Source: Epiperipatus broadwayi (lineage: Eukaryota > Onychophora > Udeonychophora > Euonychophora > Peripatidae). From it: 64,000 bases of DNA. The DNA is taken from assembly GCA_028023455.1 (NCBI GenBank), contig JAQFVV010000998.1:62001-126000 (forward strand), given 5' to 3'. This document shows, piece after piece, positions 1-12,416 of the stretch. How positions within the stretch are numbered: position 1 is the first letter of the stretch; every line of letters starts with the position of its first letter. The position numbers and the translations under genes are program-made. Below the pieces are notes generated by a model. It was not told the origin of the DNA. It was given only the letters and a program-made list of their open reading frames with translations, and ran no database searches.

Positions 1-779
1 ACAAAAAATTAAGGATTTTATAGGATAAATTATTGCCTAGATATTTCACTTTCAATAGCTTTACTTTGTCTAGTTTATAGAATATATAAAATAGTATAGA
101 GAGAGAAAGTCTATTGTACTGGTATAAGGGGGAGCAATAGGAAGAACATTATTTTGTGCCCAAATTTAGCTCAAACTATTGTGTAAAGAAAATTAAATGA
201 ACTACAAGAACACTTGTTGATAAGCCTTATGAATTGAAGTGACAAAATTATCAGTGTAGCATACCCAAGAGATAGAGACTCTTTAATTCAGGATTTATAA
301 AGTAAAAAAAAATATTGAATCAAAATAAATGAATGACTTTGTTTATACGTCCTGGTTTCAAATTACTAATTTACATCAATACAATTTAAATGAAATAAAA
401 TAATAAAGAATGATAGCTCTTGTGGATATTGTAAAAATTATAAGATACTGATTCAAGATGATATCAGTCAAATAAAATGAATGTGTGATAAATATAAGAT
501 AAAATTAGAGATGTCATATTAATCAATGATTTACTCTAATCGAATAAGTGAATAAAGGTTTAGCACACTTTTTATAAACAAAATAATCTATACTTCATAT
601 TAATATATATTTCAAAATTTAATAATAGATTTCTGATTGATATTTCTTTTAAATATCCCATAATTTGTTGTGTATTTAATTTATTGTTTTATTTTTAAAA
701 AATATAAAAGACTAAAATTAGTATTGATAAATTTTTATTATACATTTATTAACAGCTTTGACACCAGTGAACACTTATG
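1..779. other. AT-rich spacer, nothing recognised
   Basis: Very A+T-rich sequence without an open frame of note or a recognisable repeat boundary. It could be host intergenic DNA or the unrecognised 5' part of the LINE that follows. Confidence 0.5.
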
Positions 780-789
780 AGTCTGTTAG

Positions 790-1350
790 ATAGACTTATT
801 TCCTAAGATTGGAAATAATACCGTTGGAAATTTTGCTATAAATGAATTTGACAATAATAAAACTGTTTTATCCTTCGACTATATTCCTAATGTTGATATT
901 GATTTATCCTCTAATAATATTGACTTATTTCCTAAGATTGGAAATAACTTTCATTGGAATAGTAACTGTCGAATAAATCATTCTGGATACTTCTCTTTAT
1001 CTTCTAGTAAAAATGACTTTTCAAGAACTAAAAAAATTAATATATCTGATGGATTTAATAAATCTAATTTTGCTGATGTTTATTCTAATACCAATATAAC
1101 TTATAATAGTTGTTTTCTCTCTAATATGCCAGTAAATTTCAATTCAAAAGATATTACGTATTTCTTGAAAATAATTTACAAACTAGTATTATTTGTCATA
1201 AAGTTAATATGAATAATTCTAAGTCTTTTTGCTTTTATATTTCTGCTTCTGCACATAAACATAATGAAAAAATATCCTCTAATTTATGGTCTTGTGGTGC
1301 TTCCATTTCTTTTTTTTATGGATCTCTGGCCAGTTCTCTAAGGTTTTAAG
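790..1350 (+). pseudogene. ORF1-like frame of LINE A
   Basis: An open stretch of about 140 codons runs from a stop near 788 to about 1210, without an early ATG. A second frame then continues to about 1350 and contains FCFYISASAH and NLWSCGASI, which resemble the C-terminal region of Jockey/CR1 ORF1 RNA-binding proteins. No zinc knuckle is visible. A near-identical segment encoding DLFPKIGNN occurs twice, at about 793-818 and 924-949, which suggests a small internal duplication. A frameshift near 1170-1190 separates the two parts. Assignment to ORF1 rests mainly on position just upstream of the endonuclease. Confidence 0.45.
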
Positions 1351-1488
1351 AGAATTTATTTTGTTTTACTATCTATTTTATTTTTATCTATTTTATTTTT
1401 ATTTATTTATTATTATTATTTTCTTCATCTCTTTCTTTTTCTCTTTTTGTTTTTATTTGTGTTGTTTTCATTATCTTTGTGGGTAACA

Positions 1489-2985
1489 TGGTAGACCTTT
1501 CTTGTTTTTACATGAATGTCAGAGGTATGAGGACTAAATGTGTTCAAATTAAATCATTTTTAGAAACAGAACATTTTGATCTTTTACTTACATAAACTTG
1601 GTTAAAACAACAATTTCCTGATTGTTCTTTTTTTGATAGATTCAGAATGTTGTGAACTGACAGATCTATGAATAATATTTCTCGAGGTGGTGGTACTCTG
1701 ATTTCTCTTTATAAAGATGTTTTTTTATAAAGATTCTTCTTCTTTTTGTGAATCTACATGGTGTGAAATTACTTTAAATTACAATTTTAAATTTATTTTA
1801 GGTAGTGTTTACCTCAAACTCACTTTGTCATTGTTAGAGTTTGATTATTTTTTGACATCACTTGAAGATTTTCTGATTGGTTATGATAATATTATTACTG
1901 GGGATTTAAACATTCCAGATTTATATCAGGGTAGACTTACTAAATGCTTTTTTTTTTGTCTTCTAAAGCTTCTAGAATGTTACGGTTTTGTAAATGTTTA
2001 GGACTTAAGCAATATAACCCATTTCTTAAACTCTGCTCATCATACTTTGGATTATATTTTATGTAATTCAACAGTAGTAAGTAATTTTCAATTTGTCTCT
2101 GTTAATTTTCCTATTGATGCTCATCATTGACCTATTGAGTTTTATATTAACGTTTGTTGCTCAAAGGTTAATTTTTCTAATAGTTCGAGAAAGGATTGTG
2201 AGAAGGGTAATTATGTTGATTTTTGTAGAAACTTTTCTCTAAGGTTAATTAGAATTTTTTATATTCTTATAATGATGTAAATCATTGCTTGGATGCATTT
2301 TTAAAGATTCTTAATAGTTTTATTGATTTGTATATTCCCAATAAGAGACCTTTTTATAAGGGTTTCATCATTGGTTTTCATACAATCTTATTAAGATTAT
2401 TAAAAAGAAGTCTTATCATCATAGACTTTATTTTAAAACACAGAATATCTTTTTTATAATAATTTTATTGATTTCAGAAGATTAGTTAAGCATGTTTATA
2501 AAAGAGATTTGCAGAATTATATTAGAAAAATTGAGGTTAATATTTTTTCTAACCCTAAAGAATTTTGGGATTTCATTAATAAGTCTGGCTTGGGTAAGAA
2601 AAGGGTTCAAGCTACTCATGGTTTCACTTTAAGTGCAAATGACTTTTCCAAACATTTTGCTGGTGTATATTCATTACATAATACAATATCTTCAAATCGT
2701 GCATTATTTTGTAATTCTCCAACTGTTCATTATATGATTGACCATATTTCTAAGGATGATGTTGTTATAGCTATTAAATGATTTAAAATTCAGTCTAGTT
2801 TGGAAAATGATAATATTGCTTCATTTATTTACAAAGGACTAGCTGAATTTATTGCAGTGCCTCTTGTGTTTATTTTTAATTTATCACTGCATTCTTGTGT
2901 TTTTCCTAATGTTTTTAAGTGTGCCAAAATGGTCCCAATTTTTAAGAATGGCTCATGTGATTGTGTTAATAACTATTCATAGTTT
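1489..2985 (+). pseudogene. LINE A ORF2: endonuclease plus RT start, broken
   Basis: The ATG at 1489 opens MVDLSCFYMNVRGMRTK, the usual first strand and catalytic Asn of an apurinic-type endonuclease. The TWLK motif follows but has a stop just before it, where the catalytic Glu belongs. Glycine-rich SRGGGT and the GDLNIPD motif (catalytic Asp) lie near 1690 and 1900. The linker at 2509-2781 (NPKEFWDFINKSG, DFSKHFAGVYS) and the RT block at 2800-2982 (FNLSLHSCVFP, KMVPIFKNG) are typical of Jockey-type ORF2. Several stops and frameshifts show it is non-functional, and palm and thumb are absent. Confidence 0.65.
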
Positions 2986-5135
2986 TTTTAAAAGCAAACT
3001 TCAGAGTTATAGAATTGAAATAAGTGATATATGGAACAATATTAATGAAAATGAAAATCATGATATTTCTGATATGCAGATCTTGCAGAAACTCCAATCA
3101 TACCCAGAAAGTATACACCCTGGATTGCATGGCATTCCAAAGTTTGTATTACTTCATCTTAGTAACTTTACAAAACTTATACTTCGAAAAGTAATAGATA
3201 TCTTAGCAGGTGATTTGCAGATTATTCATGATCTTTACTCAATATCACTTGTACCCTTTATGAAAAAATATATAAACCCATCAAGCCTCTCCAATATCTG
3301 TCCAATTTCAATGATACCACTTCTAATTAAAACTATTGAATCTATCATTAAGGATAAGATTCAGCCACAATTACTCTCTCATATCACTAAACACCAATTT
3401 GCTCACAAGGGCTCTTTTATAATTAAGGCCATGCAGCATTTTATTCTATTGGTTGAACATGTGAGAAATAAAATAAAATCCATGCCTATTGCTGTTCAAT
3501 TAGATTTTGCTGCAGCATTTGCTTCTGTTATACCATCTAAATTATTTAATCTTCTCAGACATTATGGGGTTCCGAATGTTTATATCAGGATTATTGGAAA
3601 TATTTAAATAGATCAATTCATATATCATTAAATAGTCATCTTACACCAGGATTTAAATGTCATCTATCTATTTCTCAAGGGTTACCTCTTAATACATTAT
3701 TGTTTATTAAATATATAAATACCTTGCTTAAGGAAATTGAAAATGAACTAACAGGGATATTTGTTCCAACCTTTATTGAAGAGATTCATCACATATCATA
3801 TGTTGATGACATTACAGTATTTCTTCCATCTCAGAAGGACTTACCGAGTCTTTATAAAATTTTAGATAGATATGCTGTTAAATTTAATCTTAATATAAAC
3901 TGCTCCAAATCTTATATTAATAAAGGTAATGTTGTTTCTTCAATATATACTGCCAAGCCACAAAATTTTCTTGGTTATCCAATAGCATTATCTAAAATGG
4001 CTATGAGAAAACAAATACAACAGGGCATCCTGGACAGAACTAAAAAAATTGTTAAATCATTGGCTGTTATTTCTTTATCACTTACTGGCAAGACTGTATT
4101 AGTGAACATGATGATTTTTCCATGAATTAATTATTATCTTCCAGTTATTAAGCCTACTATTTTTTTCAGAAAAAAATCAATTCAATCTGCTCCAAACTGC
4201 TTTGGAATGGAAAATGTGTAGCTATAAGTTTATCTAAAGTACAAATGCCTAGAGAACACAATGGTCTCAGACTTCATGCATTACATATTTTTTATACACA
4301 AAAAGTAATCAGTGTTCTAAGTGCCATTGATCTTAATCTGCCGGAAAACAAAACTTGGTTTACTTTTGAACCTACTGATATACCTCCACCAATTTCAAGT
4401 AATTGGATAAAAAATTTAAAGGATGACTTAGTTAAATTATTCCCTATTACAAGACATATATAAAAAATAAAATAAAATACTGGGATGTCTATAAGCTTAT
4501 ATATAATAGTTAGAAAAAATACCAATTCAATTAGAAATTTCTAATAAGTTATTTGTTAAAAAATCTAGACATTTGATTTTGAAACCCAAATATATAGATT
4601 TTATTTTAAAATATAATCTTACTTCTTTACCCACTAATTATTTTTTAGTTTAGAAAAGAGGCTTTCATAAAATTAATTTACTGTGTAATCTATGTAAGTC
4701 TAATGATGAAACTTTATATCTTTTCTTTTGTTGCCCATTTTTTCACCATCTTTGGGAATTATAATTGCAAATGTTCCTCCAAATAATACTTATGTTTTGT
4801 CACTCTTAAATGCATTTAAAAGTGGAGTTTTTTCAATTATTAGAATGCCTATTTTTATTTTTTTTTTCAATATGATTAACAAGGTGCACGTTTGTGTTTA
4901 ATCAAACAAATCTTAGCCTTTGGAAAGTTTATTTGGAAATTATGACAAAAATTAAATCTAGAGACATGTTATTGCCTCCAGGGAAATTGTATGAAAAAAC
5001 ATCGTTTGTTCATAATCTTACAGATGTTGTTTAATTATTTTCATGTCTTTTCTTTTCAGATTTATTTTATCAATGTATATATAAATTCAATGTTATCTTG
5101 TTATAAGTAAATTATATTTTTTAATAATAAAAAAA
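2986..5135 (+). mobile_element. YxDD-family LINE, 5'-truncated (element B)
   Basis: Begins inside ORF2 just upstream of the RT and runs to an A-rich tail around 5122-5135. The encoded RT matches the two longer copies at 5.4-10.4 kb and 45.7-50.4 kb segment by segment. The active site is YVDD and the C-terminus carries a CxxC...C finger. It abuts the Jockey-type fragment A, probably as a 5'-truncated insertion into it. I see no convincing TSD, and the missing half of A does not reappear after 5135, so a rearrangement is also possible. Confidence 0.65.
2990..4770 (+). pseudogene. LINE B ORF2: RT and C-terminal zinc finger, broken
   Basis: RT fragments lie at 2990-3607, 3640-4125 and 4190-4463, split by stops. 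Visible blocks are HPGLHGIPKFVLLHL, SNICPISMIPL, AVQLDFAAAFASV (motif A), SQGLPL (motif B), YVDDITVFLPS (motif C) and FLGYPIALS. Near 4690-4765 another frame encodes CNLCKSNDET followed by FFCCPFFHHLWEL, the C-terminal CCHC-type finger found after the RT in L1/Tx1-like LINEs. YVDD rather than FADD/YADD at the catalytic site is unusual for a LINE and recurs as YMDD and YIDD in the sister copies. Endonuclease and ORF1 are missing. Confidence 0.65.
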
Positions 5136-5436
5136 AGGGTTAAAAATGTGCAATTCAATGTTAACCTGAATATTTTAAGAAATGTGCGTGTCCAAAAATA
5201 ATTAGTGTACAATGGTAAAAATCAGCAAATTCTCTTCCATGGTGGATAGCCGTCAATTCAAACAATTATAATTAATAACATTATTTAGAAGCAAATAAGG
5301 AAAAAAGAAAAAGATAGAAGGAAAAATAGTGAAAAAGTTAATAAGTGTTGGAAAAAAAATAGCGTAAAAAATAGTTAAAAAAAAACAACAAAACAAAATA
5401 TTACCTTGTTGGAAAATTACTTGCATAAACTTTAAA
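5136..5436. other. A-rich stretch, possible 5'UTR of LINE C
   Basis: A-rich on the plus strand with many A-runs. It immediately precedes the first ORF1 ATG of element C and may be its 5' untranslated region. No motif proves this. Confidence 0.3.
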
Positions 5437-6295
5437 ATGGTGACTGCCCAGTCGATAAATCAGGAAGCTGATCCTTCGCAAAACACAACAAAAATGTATG
5501 CAGCAATAGCAAAAACTTACCAAAGTAAAGTAAACCCAGGAAAGAATCACAGGTTTAGGAAAACTACATCAGACAATTTTAAAGACTTAGATCTAGTAAA
5601 TCAAAATGTAATTGAGCCCCCCCCCCAACACACACACAATGGATAGATGAAATGTTTGAACAGATTGGGGAGAGGTTCAATAACACCATACCTAGAATAC
5701 TTTTTGCAACATTCAAAAGATTTTTTACTAAGGAATCAATAGTGTTGGTGGTAACAGACAATAAACTTCACTCTATACCATTTTCCCAAGGCACTCTTAA
5801 TTGAAGCACTAAATAAAAATAATTAACTGGAGACAGTATAATGCATAGGTGACCATCCTAATAACAGATATGTAGCAGTTGAGTTTTAGCAAGCTACACA
5901 AAGAGATCAATTCAAAAATTACATTAAAATTTTAGGAAATTTTGCAATCATATGAGTTGATCAAAGCAGATACAATAATATCACCAGAGTGTTAAATAAT
6001 GCATATTTCAGATATAGTTTTGATGATTTCGAAAGAATGATGAACCCATTTGGAAAGGTTTTTTTTCAACAGATATACCTAAAAAAATATCAGTATCCAT
6101 ATTCACAAATAATTTTGAATAGAAAGTGAAGTTACATAAATAAATAGACCCAGAAAACATTGCAACACCCATAACAGACCAAGAATCCATGCTATATTTA
6201 TATATCAGGACTAAAAATACACTGTTTTTCCTGTGGCAAAAGAGGCCACATAGCAACACAATTCGATGAAGAAGTAAATCTAGTTGAATAACCAC
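5437..6295 (+). pseudogene. LINE C ORF1, broken, zinc knuckle
   Basis: The first ATG at 5437 starts a 69-codon stretch (MVTAQSINQ). Further frames encode FEQIGERFNNTIPRI near 5660 and YSFDDFERMMNPFGKV near 6010-6060. At 6223-6264 there is a retroviral-type knuckle, HCFSCGKRGHIATQF, in which the last Cys has become Phe. The same segments recur at 26.2-26.9 kb and in element D. ORF1 proteins of this kind bind the LINE RNA. The FERMMNPFGKV segment before the knuckle is reminiscent of an RNA-recognition fold, but that is a guess. Many stops are present. Confidence 0.5.
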
Positions 6296-6971
6296 CCATC
6301 ACAAAGATGAGAAGAGAATCCAGATAGCATACACAAACCCAGGCAGCAGGAAAACATAGAATTCCCCTCACTCAAGTCAATAAAATCAAAAATTAAAACA
6401 AATTAAAATGAAACTATAGACCATCCCTCAAGCAAGTCAATGGAAATGACAATTAACACAAACATGAATGAGGAAGATGAAAACCTTAATCTCTAGGCAA
6501 AATCACTTAGTGATAATTTAATGGAAAATGAAAATACCTGCAAAAAGAAACAAAAGAACTGCCATATGGAGATAATAATCCAGAAGAGCATACAATTATA
6601 AACAAAACAACAACTAAAATAATGGATACCATCACACAGTGCATTTCAATAATTGAAAACACACCTCTGGAAAGAAACAAAAACAAATAAAACCAAAGAA
6701 AACTAGAGAAAATAAAACAAATCATCTGGAATATAGCCAACTAAATTTGATAAAACAACTAATAGATGAAAATATGGAAATGGAACCAACTTCTCGATAT
6801 TCAAAAGAATTTGAAAACATCAGAGATATGACTCGATTAAATGAATATTTACCGAACCAACAAACAACTCTAATCCCACTTCAAGCAAGATAAATGTACA
6901 AAAGGAAGGAAATGAAAGTCACACATGTCAGTAAAATTGTGCCTCCCCCTTCTACAACATTAAATAACATA

Positions 6972-9900
6972 AAAATAAAAATAGTGGCACTTAATGTCCA
7001 AGGCTTAAATTCCACAAAAAATACAACAAATTAAAAATTGGTTACAGACAATGCAACCCAGCATATTGGGTCTATAATAAACAAAAAAATATAACAGATC
7101 CCAAATCAACCCAGCAAAATATATGAACAAACTTGGTTTTTGCACATCGATGAGGTACACATCAGCACCATAAAGTGGTTTAGGTATATTTATCAGTCAA
7201 AAATGCCCTTTCACATCATTTAAAATAATTTTCATAGACTCCAATCTTTTGATAAATACATTTAATCACAGAAGCTTTTCAATTAACATGATATTTGTAC
7301 ACATCCCTCCGCTCCTATTGTAATTAGCAGAATAATTTTAACCATTATTTCCCTGTTAGCATCCAGTCCCTATCCCACTATACTTGCTGGAGATTTTAAT
7401 ATGAGCTATCAAAAGTGTGTTGCAAAATGGATAAATCAACTTGCAATACTGTTTATGAGTGGTGAATGTTTTCTCCCACTGAACTCAGTGTCTTTTTATA
7501 ACAACATCCATGGCACTCTCATAGTTCTTATGTTTTATTCTCCAATGTTACATCACTCAATCAAAGTAAGTCTCTCCCTCTGTTTTTTTGATCATGCAGC
7601 ACAAATAGTAAAATTAAATTTAAACATATACCACAACAGGATCAGAAGACAATTGGGATTCATCTACCAGTCAACACTCCAGACTTGCTCTACTCTGAAA
7701 CATATATCATGTTAAACAAGCTCAATAAAATGCAACTTTACCCAATCTCTAAATATATAGCATATACACACATTCTCTCATTTAATATCAATCATATTAA
7801 TAAAAAATACCCCCCCTCCTAAACTAATTATGTTAGCAGATAAGCTACACAAAAAATTGGCATGTCAACACCAGTCACTCACACTCAAGCAAACATAATA
7901 AAGCTGAAGCAGCTATATAATCAAACATGCAATAAACTAAAGCAATACCTAACAATTAAAAAAAAGAATTTGTCTAACACAGCAGCATACATATTCAATG
8001 GGCATGAGGCTATCGATCCACAAATAGCACTAGAATGGGATGGGAAAATCATAGCTGGACAAAATATGATACAACCTATATATAAGCATTTCAAAGAAAA
8101 GTTAACAAAGCATAACCAATTCAAACCCCCAGAAAACTTTTTTGAAAAACCAGAAACAGACACAATTTGAAATTACAGATTTTGCATTTATTCTAGCATC
8201 AATTCCAGGTATATGCCACTCAGAACCATTAGGAATCCCACAATTTGTATTGTCACATCTCAACTGATTTACAAACACATACCTGTGCAAGCTTGTAAAT
8301 CAACTATCACAAAAACTATACAATATACAAGGGCTATATCCAGTTTCAATGGTCCCCTTCTTTAAAAATCAAGCACCAATTACCACAGTCTCCAATCTGA
8401 GGCCAATCTCAATGAAGCCTTTGTGAATAAAAATTCTGGAAAAAGTTTTAAAATAAAAAATTGAACCTTATACAATAAAACAAATATCACAACATCAGTA
8501 TGCAAAAAAGGATCATCAACAGGTCAAGCAGCACTGATATACAAAACAATCATTAACTCAGTAATTAAAAGGAAAAAAATATGCCCTAATGATTGTGCAA
8601 TTAGATTTTGAAAGTACATTTGATTCAATGCCAATCAAAACACTGTTAATTCAACTAAAAAAAAAACCAAATACCTCACACAATCTTATATACAATTACC
8701 AACCTGCTACTAAACAGAGAAATTTACATCACACACAATGGCAGATTTTTATCATTCTTTTACTCCAGTCAATCAATCACATAAGATCTCCACTCAGCTC
8801 ACTATTATTTACACTATATTTAAACCCCCTGTTAGAGGAAATTAAAAAAAAATCCAAGGAATTCCAATTCCAAGCACCAAAACATACATACCATGTATGG
8901 CTTACAGGGATGATGTTACAGTATTTTTTAAATAAAAAAAGCAATTACCTATAGGAAATCATAAAAAAAATATACAGCAAATTTTGGGCTAAAAATGAAT
9001 ACCAACAAATCAGCTGCATGGCCAATATTTACAGGAAAATTAAACACACAGATAATCAAGGGAAACCCAGTATGTTTCTGGGTTTCCATTTCCACTTAGG
9101 CATGAATCAAATGAGGAAGTCAATACAAAACAAACTTAAAACAGAAGCAGAGAGAATCACCAAATCACTCTCCAAATCCTATCTTTTAATCTACTCAAAA
9201 ATATCTTTATACAAACAGCTTATTATGACAAAAATCACTTACTATTTGTCAATAATAAATTTCACAAAATCATTTATTTCAGCAATTAACTCATTATGCA
9301 ACAAGCTGCTATGGAAAAGAAAAGTAGTAGAAATCTCAATAAATCAACTAAGCCAACCAACAAAATGGAATGGCCTTGGACTGCATGCAATACAAATTTT
9401 CTACACCCAAGAAACAATAAATCTACTGATCGCCATATTTAGACATTTCCCAAACATAGAGCAAAAACTATAAATCACACCCACTGATTGACCCCCTTCC
9501 ATGGATAATTATATAAATACACCATTGGAATGTATTGAAAACATTAAAAACAAAATAACACTTAAGAACCCTATTAAATGTACTTATTGGAAAATACATG
9601 ATTTTTCTATCTCAGAACAAAGAAGATATTAATGAGCTAATAGTACTGAAAATAGATAATGGCCAACTACTCAAAAAATACAAAATATGGTACCTAGAAC
9701 CAAAATTCTTTTGATTTTATCCTCCAATTGAATCTAAATGCTTTACCTATAGCACATTTCATTTGCTTCAGGAGATTCTACCTAAATGTTGACCCAATAT
9801 GTGCTTTGTGTCACAGGGACATATAAACACAAGAATATTTAATACCCTACTGTAAAGGCTTAGAGAAAGTAAGACAACTGATGTTGAACAATTATATGAA

Positions 9901-10190
9901 AGTAAAACCACAATAGAAAAAATGCTGAAAGCATTCAAGGAAAAGAAAATACCAACAATACATTCAGCCACGTTCAGCATATATGCCTTATGGTATACCA
10001 GATGTACATTCATATTAGGAAACAATCCAATAGGACATCCTACATATATCATAACAAGCTTGACAAACATAAAGAAAAAGACAATTTTCTTGCACCACCA
10101 GGCATTTTTGATGCCACTTGATCTCTCTTTAAAACAAGAGGAGCATTATAATGGACCCACAAAACACAACCTCAGAAAAAATGGAAAGCC
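6972..10190 (+). pseudogene. LINE C ORF2: endonuclease, RT, zinc finger, broken
   Basis: Near 6975 the frame encodes VALNVQGLNSTKN, the start of an apurinic-type endonuclease. AGDFNMSY near 7386 carries its Asp/Asn motif. RT blocks follow: IPGICHSEPLGIPQFVLSHL (8190-8265), NLRPISM (about 8395), VQLDFESTFDSMP (8592-8637), SPLSSLLFTLYLNPL (8785-8835), a YMDD-type site followed by VTVFF near 8910-8935, and FLGFHFHLG near 9075. A finger CALCHRD...YCKGL lies at about 9800-9860, and ALWYTRC at about 9985. All are scattered over frames with stops. The domain order matches L1/Tx1-like LINEs. Confidence 0.6.
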
Positions 10191-10373
10191 AGAATAGACC
10201 AAGAATAAGAACTAAAATATTAAAACTATAACAATTACTAAAGACTCTAATGGGAAAAAAGGTTTTTCTTTTTTTAATAAATGATTCTAATATATTATGA
10301 TTGATACAATGTACAACCTGATATGATGTAATCAATTTTTGCCTAATAAAGTTTGCTTTGAAACTTAATGATG

Positions 10374-10736
<363 letters not shown>

Positions 10737-11985
10737 GAAAAACAGTAAAATGAACAAATAAGTAAAAAGGTAATATATGAAATAAAATTAAGGATAATAT
10801 TTTTTAAGATGATTTTAGTTAATATTTAAAAATCTAAATTAAAAATATCTTCATTAGCACAATCTTTGTTATAAGTTTAAGGTAAGCGAAATAAAGGGAG
10901 AAATGGTAATATATCAGATTTACAAATTTTAGTTCAAAAATATTGTGAGTACGAGTGTTATAATTCTGTTTTTTGATTCTTAATCAGAAAGCAAATTAGA
11001 GACCAAAATATTCTGGAATTAAATTTATGAAGAAATTTAAGATCTCTTGTTTTGCATCTCAGCATTAAGTCAATATAGTGTTCATTATTTAAACTATTTA
11101 ATTTTAAAAATTTGTCAAAAACAGACTGAATTTTTATGATGTCAGTCTTGTTATGAGGATTCCATATAATTGAACCAGACTCCAAAATGGGAAGTACTAA
11201 GGATATAACAAGTTGAATTTTTGTACATTTATTAAATGCTTTTCCATATCTGTAAATTGTTCCCACAATTTTAAGAGATTTATTCACCATAAAATTAATG
11301 TTGTTATAAGAACACCCATTATTGGAAAATATTATTCCTAGATCTCTTTGATGATCATTTGTTATGATTTTAGAGTCACCAATATAGTAGGAAAAACTTA
11401 AGATTTCATATTTTCTAGAGTAAGAGACAATGGAGCACTTATCCATATTTATATTTATATAATTATATTCATGCCAATTTAAGAAATTATCTATATCACT
11501 TTGAAGAAAAAATAATCATTAATAGAATAAATATGCCTAAAAATTTTGCAATCATCTGCATAACATAGAAAATATGAAAAGTTAATATAATTTTTTAAGT
11601 CATCAATGTATACATTAAATAATAATGGTTCAAGAACACTGCCTTGAGTACCCCAGTGAAGCAATAATATGGTAATGACAATTTATTGTTCAACTTCACA
11701 CAAGACATTTTATTTTTAAGAAAAGAGTCAAACCAATTAATAGATAATTTAGAAAAACCTAATCTACAAAGCTGTTGAAGAAGGATTTTATGATTAACTC
11801 TGTCAAAAGTCTTGGACATATCAAAATAAACAGTTTTGAATAGAAATGAGGTATATAAAAGGCTTTTTTTATTTTTGCTACTCTGTTGGAGTATCTGTGG
11901 GGAATATTTACCTGCAATTTAGAATTGTTTATTTCCCCTTTCACTATTTTTTGCTACATTAACATCTCACACATCAGTCTACTGT
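10737..11985 (-). mobile_element. Jockey-type LINE 3' fragment (J1)
   Basis: Minus-strand fragment with a 3'UTR next to the microsatellite, then RT thumb, palm and fingers in reverse order along the plus strand. The upstream half of ORF2 and all of ORF1 are missing. It is followed by a second fragment of similar type and the same orientation. Whether they are one rearranged insertion or two separate ones is unclear. Confidence 0.65.
10958..11944 (-). pseudogene. Jockey-type RT, C-terminal half (J1)
   Basis: The 162-codon frame at 10958-11446 (MDKCSIVSYSRKYE, HQRDLGIIFSNNG, LVLPILESGSIIWNP) is the end of RT and the region after it. Upstream are the palm site LCYADDCKIF near 11545-11575, YIDDLKNYI near 11590-11620, and, at 11595-11819, MSKTFDRVNHKILLQQL (motif A region) with FTGVLKAVF where GVPQGSVL is expected. 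One frameshift falls between 11446 and 11530, and motif B is damaged. YADD is the standard LINE active site, in contrast to the YxDD family beside it. Non-functional. Confidence 0.65.
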
Positions 11986-12403
11986 TAAATAAATTATTAT
12001 TTAAATTTTCCAATTTCATTCTAAGTAGCATTTTAAGGAATTAATATTGAACATTCTGGGTCATGGTAATATAAGAGATTGTGTCTGAGTTTCATAGATT
12101 AGCTTCATAATGAGGCACTGGTATCATAAAGAGATTTCAAATAGCATCACTATATTTGAATTAAAACCTATATTTCCTTAAAATATATTTTAATATATTG
12201 TCACAATATAAGATCATGTGCAGTAAATGATACATTAGTACATAAATTTATTCCCATGTCTTTATGAATATCACAGGAAATGAATTGATTGTTTAATGTA
12301 TAATTGCATGTTATTTTGCTTGATTTTTCAGTAAAAGGTACAATTTTACATTTGTCAGTATTTATATTCAAATTATTCTTAATACACAGTAAGCTAAGTT
12401 AAC

Positions 12404-12416
12404 AGTCTAAATTGTC
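12404..12416. repeat. Target-site duplication, left copy (13 bp)
   Basis: AGTCTAAATTGTC, identical to 12594-12606. The pair flanks the short insert inside the Jockey RT. Confidence 0.9.

Larger units (their letters stand above)
780..2985 (+). mobile_element. Jockey/CR1-type LINE fragment (element A)
   Basis: A plus-strand non-LTR retrotransposon fragment with the order ORF1-like frame, T-rich spacer, ORF2 endonuclease, and start of reverse transcriptase. It stops abruptly around 2985, just after the first conserved RT block (residues NNYS, where related elements have NYRPIS). From there the sequence belongs to a different LINE family. The remainder of the RT is not found downstream. The family call rests on the endonuclease start (MNVRGMRTK), the TWL motif and the block around PLVFIFNLSLHS, which match the Jockey/CR1 group. 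The exact clade is not resolved. Many stops make it a dead copy. Confidence 0.7.
5437..10373 (+). mobile_element. YxDD-family LINE, long copy (element C)
   Basis: The longest copy of the family in the window: ORF1 with a zinc knuckle, ORF2 with endonuclease, RT and C-terminal finger, then a 3'UTR that ends in GATGAT running into (AAT)n at 10374. Every domain is broken by stops or frameshifts, so it is old and dead. It keeps the N-terminal part of ORF1 that element D lacks, so it is the best guide to family structure. The 5' boundary is uncertain, and no TSD was found because the 3' flank is microsatellite. Confidence 0.65.

Noticed and set aside
1286-1486. Phe/Tyr-rich 66-codon frame as a membrane protein
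   Set aside because: It is a T-rich spacer between LINE ORF1 and ORF2. The hydrophobic composition comes from the T-runs.
5090-5165. ATTCAATGTTA repeat near the end of LINE B as a TSD
   Set aside because: Both copies lie at the 3' side and neither matches the 5' junction at 2986.
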